From Streptomyces akebiae (lineage in GTDB: Bacteria > Actinomycetota > Actinomycetes > Streptomycetales > Streptomycetaceae): 64,000 nt of DNA. The translations under genes and the position numbers were made by a program. Every line of letters starts with the position of its first letter. The first letter of the stretch is position 1. The notes under the pieces are model-generated. The model was not told the origin of the DNA, did not search any database, and was given only the letters and a program-made list of their open reading frames with translations. This document shows positions 16,308-24,160 of the stretch, in pieces. The stretch spans positions 7,130,001 through 7,194,000 of the forward strand of contig NZ_CP080647.1 in NCBI RefSeq assembly GCF_019599145.1, written 5' to 3'.

Positions 16308-16344
16308 GTTCCCTGCTCCACGGGTTCTCGTACGGGGGCGGTGG

Positions 16345-17128
16345 CTATCGGGCGAAGTCGAGGCGGTCGGCCAGGCCGGCTTCGGTGAACGCGGCCTCGA
16401 TCTCGTCTCGGCCTTCCCTGAAGTGGGCCCAGCTGTCGAAGTGGGCGGGGACGACCCGGCGGGCGCCGAGCAATCGCGCGGCTTCGGCGCCCTGGGCGCT
16501 GTCGAGGGTGAGCAGGGCGCCTTCGAAGGCGAAGGCCATACGGGCGCCGCCGAGGAAGAGGATCGCGGTGTCGACGGGAGCGAACCTCTCGGCGATCTCC
16601 TTGACGTGCTCCAGCGCGGCGTTGTCACCGCTGACATGGACCGAGGGCAGGCCGACGGAGGTGAGCATGAAGCCGACGACGTCGCCGGTGACCGGTTCGC
16701 AGCCGGCCGGGCCGTGCCGGGCGGGCAGGCCGGTGACGGTCACGGTGGCGCCGTCGGGGCGCTTGAGCTCGGCGCTCTGCCAGAAGGCCAGGCCCCGCGC
16801 GTTGCCGCCCAGACGACCGGCGCCGGTGACCGTGGTGAAGACGACGGGCACCTCCGGCAGGAAGGCGCGACCGGAGGTGTCCAGGTTGTCGTCGTGCTCG
16901 TCGTGGGAGAGCAGGACGGCGAACGATGCGGCCCAGATCGGCGGCGGTCACCGGTGACGGCTCGGTCTTGACGAACTTGTGGTCGCCGGGGAGCGGCATC
17001 GGGTACTCGCCGGGCGGGTCGAAGGTGGGGTCGGTGACGAACCGGAGCCCGCCGTATTCGATCACGCTGGTGGGACCGCCGTGAACACGGACGGGGACCT
17101 TTTCGCTGGTGGCGCTGGCGCCGGACAT
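16345..17128 (-). pseudogene. Metallo-beta-lactamase-fold hydrolase (UlaG-like), frameshifted
   Basis: The N-terminal part from the ATG at 17128 reads VRVHGGPTSVIEYGGLRFVT, then DPTFDPPGEYPMP, typical of UlaG-like MBL-fold hydrolases. Near 16925 the frame must shift by one base to continue with VLLSHDEHDDNLDTSG (metal ligands in HDEHDD) and on to HVSGDNAALEHV and the ending VPAHFDSWAHFREG. The total of 784 nt is one more than a multiple of three, so one inserted base explains it. If repaired, it would be an intact protein of about 260 aa. It is either a young pseudogene or a sequencing error. Confidence 0.75.
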
Positions 17129-17227
17129 CGGAGAACCTCCAGGCGGTGAACAGTGCGGACGCGGCCCTGCGCGGCCGGTCAGGGCGACGCCGTGCTCGGC
17201 TGCCGCCAGCCAATCATTTATATTCCA

Positions 17228-17242
17228 AGGAAGCAACTTCCT
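17228..17242. promoter_or_regulatory. Short inverted repeat in AT-rich promoter region
   Basis: AGGAAG-CAA-CTTCCT is a perfect 6-bp inverted repeat within an unusually AT-rich stretch (about 17210-17260) upstream of the MBL-fold gene. It is a plausible promoter/operator for the leftward MBL-SnoaL transcript. Confidence 0.4.
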
Positions 17243-17390
17243 GAGATTATTGTTCCGGGTTGCAGAAGCATGGGGCCGCCCCGGACGCGGGCGGCCGACA
17301 GGAGGACCGAGCACCGCCGTCGAGCTGGCCCGCGAGGAACCGGCCAGGATGCCCGAGCACAAGCGCCACGGCCCTGCCCCGGGCGGAGGT

Positions 17391-17640
17391 CGGCACGACC
17401 GTGACCACCGCGGGCGACCAGGTCGGCCGCCGGCCGGAGGTACGCGCCCCGCTCGCCTCACGGCGCCCGCGCACCCTCGCGGAGCTGCGCGAGACCGGCA
17501 TCCCCACCTTCGCCTTCGTCGGCCCGCTCCTGCCCCACTCCGCCACCCGGCCCGAACTCCTGGACCACCTGAGGTGCGCGAGGCGTACGTCCAGGCCCGC
17601 GCCAAGGAGCACCGCGCGCGTTGGCGGGGCCTGAACGCGG
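17391..17640 (+). pseudogene. Fragment resembling a radical SAM / SPL-like protein
   Basis: The plus-strand frame reads TTVTTAGDQVGRR, then RRPRTLAELRETGIPTFAFV and GPLLPHSATRPELLDHL. The string LRETGIPTFAFVGPLLPH matches a segment typical of spore-photoproduct-lyase-like (Rv2578c-type) radical SAM proteins. The reading frame then shifts to EAYVQARAKEHRARWRG and ends. No radical SAM cysteine cluster or start codon is present, so this is an internal fragment of a lost gene. The rest of the gap 17129-17746 shows nothing else coding. Confidence 0.45.
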
Positions 17641-17746
17641 GCCCCAGGGTGACGGTGTTCCCACGCGGTGACGGCACCTCGGTGGGGCCGTGGCACATAA
17701 AATGGGGCCCGCTGTTCGTACGCCCTCCGATCCTGCGAGGTTCTCC

Positions 17747-18394
17747 GTGACCAAGCCCGTGGCCCGCGAGCCGCTGCGCCGTAATTCGCGGTCCAACCGG
17801 GCGCGCATCCTGGCCACGGCCCGTGAGGAACTGGGGCGGAACCCCGATGTCACGCTGGAGGAGCTGGCGCGGGCCGCCGGGGTCGTCCGGCGCACCCTCT
17901 TCGGTCACTTCCCGGGGCGGGCGGCGCTGTTGGAGGCGCTGGCCGAGGAAGCCGCCGAGACGTTGCGGAAAACGGTGCAGGCCGGGCCGGAGGCGGCGGA
18001 GTCGGCCGAGCGGGCGTTGGCGCGGTTCGTGCTGCGGATGTGGCCCGTGGGCGACCGCTACCGGATGCTGCTGGCGCTGGCCCGGCGGGACCTCGGCTCC
18101 GAGCGCGTCGCCGAGGTGCTCGCGCCGGCCCGTGAGGCCGCCACCGGCATCCTGGAGCGCGGGCAGCGGGACGGTGTCTTCCACCCCCAGCTGCCCCCGG
18201 CCGTGCAGAGCGCCGGCCTGGAGGCGATGTACGTCGCTCTCCTGGAGTCCGTCAACACCGGTGCGCTGGAGGACGACGGGACGCGGGTCGCCACGGCCAC
18301 CCTCATCGCGGCCGGCGTGGCGGAGAAGCGGGCGGGTGCGGTGGTCGAGGAGGTCGCGTCGGCGATGCGCGCGGCCCCGACCGACGACGTCTGA
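17747..18394 (+). CDS. TetR-family regulator (first of a related pair)
   Basis: This is a 215-aa repressor. The N-terminal HTH reads NRARILATAREELGRNPDVT, then LEELARAAGVVRRTLFGHFP, with the usual TetR GHF box. The ligand domain carries FVLRMWPVGDRYRMLLALAR and an AALIAAGV-like ending. The GTG at 17747 has a GCGAGG ribosome site 6 nt upstream; the upstream extension to 17690 is less likely. It resembles the convergent TetR gene at 18588-19433 (shared WPVGDRYR and domain order), so the two look like paralogues. No operator is evident. Confidence 0.85.
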   Translation: MTKPVAREPLRRNSRSNRARILATAREELGRNPDVTLEELARAAGVVRRTLFGHFPGRAALLEALAEEAAETLRKTVQAGPEAAESAERALARFVLRMWPVGDRYRMLLALARRDLGSERVAEVLAPAREAATGILERGQRDGVFHPQLPPAVQSAGLEAMYVALLESVNTGALEDDGTRVATATLIAAGVAEKRAGAVVEEVASAMRAAPTDDV

Positions 18395-18587
18395 CCCGGC
18401 GTACCGCCCGTTCCGTACGGTTCGATCGCCGGTAGCCGTGGACCCCGACGTCGGGCCGGGCGGGCGTGTCCATGCCCTCCCTGATGGCCCCGGCCGTACG
18501 GGACTCGATGCGTGGACTCCTCCAAACGGCTTCGAGGCGAAAGGAGTTCGGGCGGGAATTCGGGGGAGTGCGGCAGGAGTCCTGGTT

Positions 18588-19433
18588 TCAGAAGGGACTT
18601 GAGGGCGACCCGGTCCTCCGTACGTGATCGACCTTCGCGGCGGCGGTGTCGGGGGCGACCCCGGCGGCGATCAGGGCGGCGGTCGCGGCGCCGGTGCCGT
18701 CGTCGGACCAGGTGCCCTGGTTGACGCAGTCGAGCAGGGGCAGCAGATGGGCCTCGATGGCTCGGCTGAGCGGGCCGGGCGGGACGGTGGCCTGGAAGAC
18801 GCCCTGTCGGCGGCCATGGGTGAGGAGCCCGCTGACCAGGTCGCGGGCGGGGGCCAGCAGTTCGTCGACGTGGGCGGGGAGGAGGTCCTGGCCGCGGGCC
18901 AGTCGGATGAGGGTGCGGTAGCGGTCGCCGACGGGCCACACCGTGAGGACGAATCGCGCCAGGTCGGCGGCGGCGTCGGAGCTCGCGGCGGGAGCGCTGG
19001 TGACAGCGAGCCGGATCGCTTCCGCGGCCTCGGCGGCCAGGCCCTCCACGAGCGCTGCCCGGCCGGCGAAGTGGCCGTACACGGTGCGCCGGGCCACACC
19101 GGCGGCACCGGCGATGTCCTCCAGGCGGCTGTCGGGGTCGCGGGCCAGTTCCCGCCGTGCCGCCTCAAGGATCCGGGCCCGGGTGGCACGCGCGTCCCGA
19201 CGCCGGGCCGGAGCCGGAGCCGGAGCGAGAGAGGGAGACGGAGTGGGAGGCGAAGACGTGTCGCGGGGCTGTGCCGGAGGAGGTGTCGGCCGAGGCCGAG
19301 GCCGCGGATGTCGCCTCGGCCCAGGCCCAGGCCCAGGCGCAGGCGCGGGCCCAGGCGTCGGCGCTGGTCGGCTGGTCACATCGGCACCTCGGGAGCGGGT
19401 GAGAGGGAGGGGGTCACCGCGATAGTTGCACAT
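18588..19433 (-). CDS. TetR-family repressor divergent from MFS pump, Pro-rich N-terminus
   Basis: This is a TetR regulator of up to 281 aa. The HTH (TRARILEAARRELARDPDSR, then LEDIAGAAGVARRTVYGHFA) begins only near residue 80. It is preceded by a Pro/Ala/Gly/Arg low-complexity segment encoded by tandem hexamers. The ligand domain has FVLTVWPVGDRYRTLIRLAR and TAALIAAGVAPDTAAAK, similar to the neighbouring TetR at 17747. The ATG at 19433 overlaps operator-like site 1 (19425-19444), so translation may start downstream, for instance at a GTG before VTSRPAPT. It is divergent from a DHA2 efflux pump across two matching 20-bp sites and very probably represses that pump. Confidence 0.83.
   Translation of the reverse strand: MCNYRGDPLPLTRSRGADVTSRPAPTPGPAPAPGPGPGPRRHPRPRPRPTPPPAQPRDTSSPPTPSPSLAPAPAPARRRDARATRARILEAARRELARDPDSRLEDIAGAAGVARRTVYGHFAGRAALVEGLAAEAAEAIRLAVTSAPAASSDAAADLARFVLTVWPVGDRYRTLIRLARGQDLLPAHVDELLAPARDLVSGLLTHGRRQGVFQATVPPGPLSRAIEAHLLPLLDCVNQGTWSDDGTGAATAALIAAGVAPDTAAAKVDHVRRTGSPSSPF
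19316..19370. repeat. Hexamer tandem repeat in TetR N-terminal linker
   Basis: GGCCCA/GGCGCA hexamers repeated about nine times encode the (Pro-Gly/Ala)n linker ahead of the TetR DNA-binding domain. Unit length keeps the frame, so linker length can vary. Confidence 0.75.
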
Positions 19434-19471
19434 CGGTGGGCAACAAACTAGTCTGCACGCCGATGGGCAAT
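19425..19471. promoter_or_regulatory. Twin 20-bp TetR operator candidates
   Basis: Site 1 (19425-19444, GTTGCACATCGGTGGGCAAC) and site 2 (19452-19471, TCTGCACGCCGATGGGCAAT) share TGCAC..CG.TGGGCAA and are partially palindromic (TGC...GCA). Their centres are 27 bp apart, in the gap between the divergent repressor and pump genes. Paired operators of this kind are usual for TetR/EmrB-type modules. Confidence 0.7.
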
Positions 19472-19514
19472 TAAGTGATGACGCTTGTCCTCCCCGTCCC
19501 CTTAGGAGCTTCCG

Positions 19515-21149
19515 ATGCCCTTCCTCGCGAACACCCCCGTGGAGAAGATGACCGGGCCGTACGCACGGCGCTGGTGGGCGCTGCTGGTGCTGTGCCTGAG
19601 CCTGCTGATCGTGGTGATGGCGAACACGTCGCTGATCGTCGCCGCCCCGGACATGACCACCGACCTGGGCCTGAGCAGCAGTGATCTGCAGTGGGTCGTC
19701 GACGGCTACACCGTCCCGTACGCGGCGCTGATGCTGGTGCTGGGCTCGATCGGCGACAAGTACAGCCGGCGCGGCGCGCTGATCCTGGGCCTGCTGATCT
19801 TCGCGGGCGGTTCGGTGATGGGGAGCATGGTCGACTCGACCTCGCTGGTCATCGCGGCCCGCGCGATCATGGGCGTCGGCGCCGCGGTCGTGATGCCGGC
19901 CACGCTGTCCCTGCTGGTCGCGACCTTCCCCCGGAGCGAGCGGGTCAAGGCCATCACCGCCTGGACCGCGACCTCCGGCCTGGCGATAGCCGTCGGTCCG
20001 CTGGTCGCCGGCTGGCTGCTGGAGGACCACGCCTGGGGCTCGACCTTCCTGATCAACGTGCCGATCGCCGTGGCCGCCGTCATCGGCGCGCTCGCCCTGG
20101 TGCCGCCGTCCAGGGCGGAGGGCATGGGCCGGATCGACTACGTCGGTGGTCTGCTGTCGATCGTCTCCGTCGGCTCCCTGGTCTACGCCGCCATCGAGGG
20201 CCCGCACTTCGGCTGGGGCGTCGGCCCCGTCACCGCGGCCGTGGTCGCCGGAGTCGGACTGGTCGCCTTCGTCGCCTGGGAGCTGCGGCACCCGCACCCG
20301 ATGCTGGACGTCCGCAAGTTCACGCATCGGCCCTTCAGCGGCTCGATGCTCGCGGTGCTGTTCTTCTTCTTCGGCACGTTCGGCGCGATCTACTACTCGA
20401 CGCAGTTCCTGCAGTTCGTCCTCGGCCACGACGCGCTGGAAACCGGTGTACGGCTGCTGCCGCTGGCCGGTGCGGTGTTCCTCGGTGCCGTGGTGACCGG
20501 GAGGCTGACCCCGAAACTGGGCGTGAAGGCGATGGTCGTGACCGGCATGGTCGTCGGCACGGCGGGCGTGTTCCTGCTCACCCAGATCGACAAGGGTTCG
20601 ACGTACGGCGACTTCCTCGCGCCGATGATGATGCTGGGCTTCGCGATCGGTCTCAGCGTCTCCCCGGCGACCGACACGATCATGGACTCGTTCCCCGAGT
20701 CCGAGCTGGGCGTCGGCGGTGGCGCCAACGACACCGCGCTGGAGCTGGGCGGGGCGCTGGGCATCGCGGTGCTGGGCTCGCTGCTGGGCACGGCCTACCG
20801 GGACGAGCTGACCGACCTGGTCGGCAACCGCCTCCCGGCCGAGGCGATGGAGACGGCCAAGGACTCGGTCGGCGGTGGCCTGGCCGTCGCCGAGCGCGTC
20901 GCCCAGGACCCCTCCGCAGGTCCCCAGCAGGCCCAGGCTGTCGTGGAGGCCGTCCACGAGGCGTTCGCGCACGGCGTCGCCCAGACCAGTCTCGTCGGCG
21001 GCGTCATCATGGCCGCCGGAACGCTGATCGTCCTCGCGGTCCTGCCGGGCCGGCGGGGGTTCGCCGAGAAGGACGCCGAGCGGGCCGAGCGCGAGGCCCG
21101 GACGGCGAGCGAGGCGCGCGTACGGGAGCACGCCGGGTCCACCCGCTAG
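19515..21149 (+). CDS. MFS drug exporter, DHA2 (EmrB/QacA) family
   Basis: This is a 544-aa, 14-helix proton-coupled exporter of the inner membrane. It opens with WWALLVLCLSLLIVVMANTS and continues with the family signature LQWVVDGYTVPYAALMLVLG, then GDKYSRRGALILG (motif A) and ATSGLAIAVGPLVAGWLLED (the antiporter motif C region). The later GGGANDTALELGGALGIAVL is also typical. An AGGAG ribosome site precedes the ATG by about 6 nt. It is controlled, by inference, by the divergent TetR protein through the twin operators. Substrate unknown; a drug, dye or native secondary metabolite is likely. Confidence 0.93.
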   Translation: MPFLANTPVEKMTGPYARRWWALLVLCLSLLIVVMANTSLIVAAPDMTTDLGLSSSDLQWVVDGYTVPYAALMLVLGSIGDKYSRRGALILGLLIFAGGSVMGSMVDSTSLVIAARAIMGVGAAVVMPATLSLLVATFPRSERVKAITAWTATSGLAIAVGPLVAGWLLEDHAWGSTFLINVPIAVAAVIGALALVPPSRAEGMGRIDYVGGLLSIVSVGSLVYAAIEGPHFGWGVGPVTAAVVAGVGLVAFVAWELRHPHPMLDVRKFTHRPFSGSMLAVLFFFFGTFGAIYYSTQFLQFVLGHDALETGVRLLPLAGAVFLGAVVTGRLTPKLGVKAMVVTGMVVGTAGVFLLTQIDKGSTYGDFLAPMMMLGFAIGLSVSPATDTIMDSFPESELGVGGGANDTALELGGALGIAVLGSLLGTAYRDELTDLVGNRLPAEAMETAKDSVGGGLAVAERVAQDPSAGPQQAQAVVEAVHEAFAHGVAQTSLVGGVIMAAGTLIVLAVLPGRRGFAEKDAERAEREARTASEARVREHAGSTR

Positions 21150-21280
21150 GCGTCTCGCTCACGGGTGTTGCTGAGCCGACCGGGCGGTGGCCGTACGCGA
21201 AGCTGCCGCGGTCGGCCCTGCGAGATGCAGCACCTTCGCCAGGACACGCGGCCGGCGGGGATCCATTTCCACAAGCTTCA

Positions 21281-21329
21281 CTGTAGTGCTGCTTCAGTAA
21301 TTCTCGCTTGTGGTGAAGTGGCACTACAG
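21281..21329. promoter_or_regulatory. 9-bp inverted repeat upstream of cyclase gene
   Basis: CTGTAGTGC (21281-21289) and GCACTACAG (21321-21329) are perfect inverted copies separated by 31 bp. The left arm overlaps CACTGTAGTG, itself palindromic. The repeat covers the promoter/leader just before the cyclase ribosome site. It could be a pair of half operators bound by a looping or dimeric regulator. Confidence 0.5.
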
Positions 21330-21343
21330 GAAAGATGCGTGGC

Positions 21344-22051
21344 ATGAGCACCAAGCAACGGCGGATCGTCGACCTCAGCCACCCCATCAGACACGGGATG
21401 ATCACCTATCCCGGACTTCCCGGCCCCGAGATCGGCGAGCACCTCACCCGGGAGGCGTCACGGAGGATCTACGCGCCCGGCACCGAGTTCGCCATGGGCC
21501 GCATCTCGATGGTGTCCAACACCGGCACGTACGTGGACAGCCCGCACCACCGCTTCGACGACGGCCATGACCTCGCGGGCCTGCCGCTCGACCGGCTGAT
21601 CGACCTCGAAGGAGTCGTCGTGCGCGTCGAGGGTGTCGCCGACCGCGGCCGGGCCGTGGACCGTGCGGCGCTGCTGCCGTACGAGGTGAGCGGCCGGGCG
21701 GTGCTGGTTCACACGGGCTGGGACCGGCACTGGGGCACCGACCGGTACGGCCACGGCCACCCCTACCTCACCGCCGACGCCGTGGCCTGGCTGGTGGAAC
21801 AGGGCGCCGTCCTCGTCGGGATGGACACCCTCAACATCGACGACACCGACGATGGCACCCGCCCCGCCCACACCGGCCTCCTCGCCGCCGGCATCCCCGT
21901 CGTAGAACACTTGCGGGGCCTGGAGCAACTGCCCCCGCAGGGCTTCCGTTTCCACGCCGCGCCCCCGGCGGTCGAGAGCATGGGCACGTTCCCGGTACGG
22001 GCGTACGCGCTCCTCGACGAGTTCCCGACCCCAGGACTCTGTCTAGGCTGA
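21344..22051 (+). CDS. Cyclase-family metal hydrolase (kynurenine-formamidase-like fold)
   Basis: This is a 235-aa protein of the 'putative cyclase' family, which includes metal-dependent formamidases. It starts with IVDLSHPIRHGMITYPGLPG. The metal-site region is NTGTYVDSPHHRFDDGHD, then GRAVLVHTGWDRHWGT and VGMDTLNIDDTDDGTRPAHT. In classical members the first motif is HxGTHxDxPxH; here the first His is Asn and THxD is TYxD, while DSPHH is kept, so catalysis may differ or use fewer metal ligands. The ATG at 21344 is preferred because AGGAAAG ends just before the alternative ATG at 21335. Substrate unknown. Confidence 0.8.
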   Translation: MSTKQRRIVDLSHPIRHGMITYPGLPGPEIGEHLTREASRRIYAPGTEFAMGRISMVSNTGTYVDSPHHRFDDGHDLAGLPLDRLIDLEGVVVRVEGVADRGRAVDRAALLPYEVSGRAVLVHTGWDRHWGTDRYGHGHPYLTADAVAWLVEQGAVLVGMDTLNIDDTDDGTRPAHTGLLAAGIPVVEHLRGLEQLPPQGFRFHAAPPAVESMGTFPVRAYALLDEFPTPGLCLG

Positions 22052-22130
22052 CGCCGTGACCGACCTCGACATCAAGCGCGTGGACGGTGCGGCTGGGGAC
22101 GAGGAACTCGAAGCCTGGCGGCACGTCCAC

Positions 22131-23725
22131 CTTGCTTGTCGGGCGGAGTGCCCGGTCCTCCAGGGCTGAGGTGAATGCCCGTTCCCGCGTAGCGGGGCAG
22201 GGGAATGCCGGATCGCCGTCAGGGTGGTTCGGCGTCTGGGGAGGGACAACGGGTGGGGGTCGGCCGCAACCGTTCGTGGTGTCGGCGGGTCGGGGCCCTG
22301 TGGTTGGGGTTGTTGCCCTGGAAGGGATGAGTGTGCCGGTCACTCTCATGGGTGATGTGAGTCGAAGGGGTGCGCGGTGGGGGAACGGGGTGTCTAGTTT
22401 CGTGGCATGTCTCGTTTCCGGATGTATCCGTCGCTCGCGCAGGCCGAGCGGATGCTCACGCATTGCGCGCACGCGCGGTACGTGTGGAATCTTGCCGTCG
22501 AGCAGCACGCGTACTGGATGCCGGGTCGCAGGTCCGCGCCCGGTTTCGCGGAGCAGTGCCGTCAGCTGACCGAGGTCCGGCGGGAGAACGAGTGGCTGGG
22601 TTCGGGGAACGCGGATGTGCAGCAGCAGGCGTTGAAGGACTTCGCCCGGGCCAAGAGTTCCCGGTTCACGTCCGGGTTCGGTGAGCCGACCTGGCGCAGG
22701 AAGCACGTGCACGAGGGCTTTCGGGTCATCGGCACCGACCGCGTGCCGGAATATCACGTGGACGGGTCGCCGAAGGTGAACGCGAAGACCGGCAGGCAGG
22801 TCATGGGCCGCTCGGTGGTCGTGCAGAGGTTGAACCGGCGCTGGGCGCAGGTGAAGGTGCCCGGCTGCGGCTGGGTCCGCTTCCGCCTCAGCGCCAAGGG
22901 CAACGGGGCGCAGTTGCCGGAGGCGAAGACGTTCAGGGTCACCTTCCGCAACGGGCAGTGGCACATCGCCTTCGCCGTCATCCCCGACCCGGTCCCGGCG
23001 CCCGGCACGGATACGGTGATCGGCGTCGACCGGGGTGTCACGATCACCGCCGCCCTCTCCGACGGCCGGAGGCTGAACTGCCCCCAGCTCACCGTCAAGG
23101 AACGCGCCCGGATCCGCAAGCACCAGCGGCGGGCGGCCAGGGCCCCGAAAGGCAGCCCCGCCAAAGCGGCCGAGCGTGCGAAGGTGGCCGGGCTCAGGGC
23201 GCGGGAGGCGAACCGGCGCAAGGACTGGTGCGAGAAGACCAGCACCATGCTCGCCCGCTCCTACGGCCTGATCCGGTTCGAAAAGCTGAACATCAAGACG
23301 ATGACCCGCTCCGCGAAGGGAACCGTGGAGCAGCCCGGCAGTGGGGTGGCGCAGAAGTCCGGCCTGAACCGGGCGATCCTCGCCCAGGGCTGGGGCCTGC
23401 TGCGGCAGCGCACCGGGCACAAGGCCCCCGGCCGGGTCGAGGACGTTCCCGCCCCCTACACCAGCCTGCGGTGCAGTGCCTGTGGGTGGATCGACAAGAA
23501 CTCGCGCAAGAGCCAAGCCGGGTTCGTCTGTTCCTCCTGTGGCTTCACCTGCAACGCGGATACCAATGCGAGTATCAACGTCGCGGCAGGACAGGGCGGG
23601 ATCTTCCGCCCCCGGCGGACAGCCGGTGCCGGAGGGACGACACCGCCCAACCACCGGTCGAGCGTCCGTGAACCTCAACCCATATGGGTTGGAATCCCCC
23701 TCTTTTAAGAGGGGGAGGATGTCAA
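22131..23725 (+). mobile_element. IS605/IS1341-type transposon carrying only tnpB
   Basis: The ends are set by rejoining the interrupted acetyltransferase: left flank ...CACGTCCAC, right flank AACACGATC. The left end carries small hairpins (22140-22154 CGGGC-GGAGT-GCCCG and 22184-22196 CCCGC-GTA-GCGGG). The right end carries CAACCCATATGGGTTG (23676-23691) and a 9-bp hairpin at 23696-23715, then GGAGGATGTCAA. Subterminal hairpins, no terminal inverted repeats and no target duplication are hallmarks of IS200/IS605 elements. There is no Y1 transposase (tnpA), so movement would need one in trans. Confidence 0.88.
22407..23708 (+). CDS. tnpB: TnpB, RNA-guided nuclease of an IS605-type element
   Basis: This is a 433-aa OMEGA effector. 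The N-terminal half is the TnpB helix-turn-helix/WED region. The RuvC catalytic residues are all present: Asp208 in GVDRGV, Glu292 in RFEKLNIK and Asp385 in CNADTNAS. Between the last two lies the zinc ribbon CSACGWIDKN...CSSCGF. TnpB proteins bind an omega-RNA made from the element's right end and cut DNA that matches the guide next to a transposon-adjacent motif. The gene is intact and its stop codon lies inside the right-end hairpin, so message and omega-RNA overlap. The last 50 residues are extended by right-end sequence. It starts with ATG at 22407. Confidence 0.92.
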   Translation: MSRFRMYPSLAQAERMLTHCAHARYVWNLAVEQHAYWMPGRRSAPGFAEQCRQLTEVRRENEWLGSGNADVQQQALKDFARAKSSRFTSGFGEPTWRRKHVHEGFRVIGTDRVPEYHVDGSPKVNAKTGRQVMGRSVVVQRLNRRWAQVKVPGCGWVRFRLSAKGNGAQLPEAKTFRVTFRNGQWHIAFAVIPDPVPAPGTDTVIGVDRGVTITAALSDGRRLNCPQLTVKERARIRKHQRRAARAPKGSPAKAAERAKVAGLRAREANRRKDWCEKTSTMLARSYGLIRFEKLNIKTMTRSAKGTVEQPGSGVAQKSGLNRAILAQGWGLLRQRTGHKAPGRVEDVPAPYTSLRCSACGWIDKNSRKSQAGFVCSSCGFTCNADTNASINVAAGQGGIFRPRRTAGAGGTTPPNHRSSVREPQPIWVGIPLF

Positions 23726-23745
23726 AACACGATCATCCCGGCCCG
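23600..23745 (+). ncRNA. Predicted omega-RNA scaffold plus guide
   Basis: By analogy with ISDra2-type elements, the scaffold comes from the 3' end of tnpB and the right end, and the guide is the flank just outside the element. The scaffold would include the 23676-23691 palindrome and the hairpin 23696-23704/23707-23715 (loop TT), ending GTCAA at 23725. The guide would start at 23726 with AACACGATCATCCCGGCCCG. The 5' boundary is approximate. This guide matches the right half of the acetyltransferase insertion site itself. Confidence 0.6.
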
Positions 23746-24123
23746 CCCACCTCCTCTCCCTCGACGACGTCCGCGAGCGGGCCGTACGCCACCACCTCGA
23801 ACTCGCGTACGTCGACGGCGTCCTCGTCGGCAACTCCACCGTCCGTCCGCCCGAGGGGGACGGCGCCACGGCCACGGTGATCGCGCGCGTGCTCGCCGGA
23901 CACCGGCGTCGGGGGTTCGGCGAGCAGCTGTACGGGCGGGCGGTGCGGCGGGCGCGGGAACTGGGCGCCCGGGCGATCGAGACGTGCGTGCTGTCCTCGA
24001 ACGAGGACGGCCTGCGGTTTGCGCTCGCCCACGGTTTCGTGGAGACCGAGCGCTATCTGCTGGACGGCGACACGATCCCGTGGATCGACCTGAGGCTCGA
24101 CGACCCGGGCGCCGCTTCCTGAA

Positions 24124-24160
24124 GCCGCGGCACCAGCGCCGCGGCACCAGCGCCGCGGTG
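24124..24160. repeat. 14-bp tandem repeat between convergent genes
   Basis: GCCGCGGCACCAGC occurs twice in full and a third partial copy follows, ending at the flavoprotein stop codon. GCACC (24144-24148) can also pair with GGTGC (24157-24161), so the repeat may serve as a weak terminator between the acetyltransferase remnant and the flavoprotein gene. Confidence 0.65.

Larger units (their letters stand above)
22056..24122 (+). pseudogene. GNAT acetyltransferase gene split by TnpB transposon
   Basis: The first 25 codons (22056-22130, from GTG) read VTDLDIKRVDGAAGDEELEA, then WRHVH. The gene resumes at 23726 with NTIIPAR and continues in a shifted frame with LSLDDVRERAVRHHLELAYV. The acetyl-CoA loop is VIARVLAGHRRRGFGEQLYG, and the ending reads ETCVLSSNEDGLRFALAHGF. 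The 1,595-bp insert lies exactly between His25 and the following Asn. A further one-base shift near 23755 (in CCTCCTCTCCC) shows additional decay or an error. Joined and repaired, it would be a normal GNAT acetyltransferase of about 155 aa, with substrate unknown. The 3' part keeps an ATG-like internal start at 23877 but lacks the N-terminal fold. Confidence 0.85.

Noticed and set aside
18395..18587. A short gene between the two TetR genes
   Set aside because: Frames are short, Pro/Arg-rich, without ribosome site or domain; I see only the shared 3' gap.
23877..24122. A complete small acetyltransferase starting at 23877
   Set aside because: It lacks the first strand and helices of the GNAT fold, which are found on the other side of the transposon.
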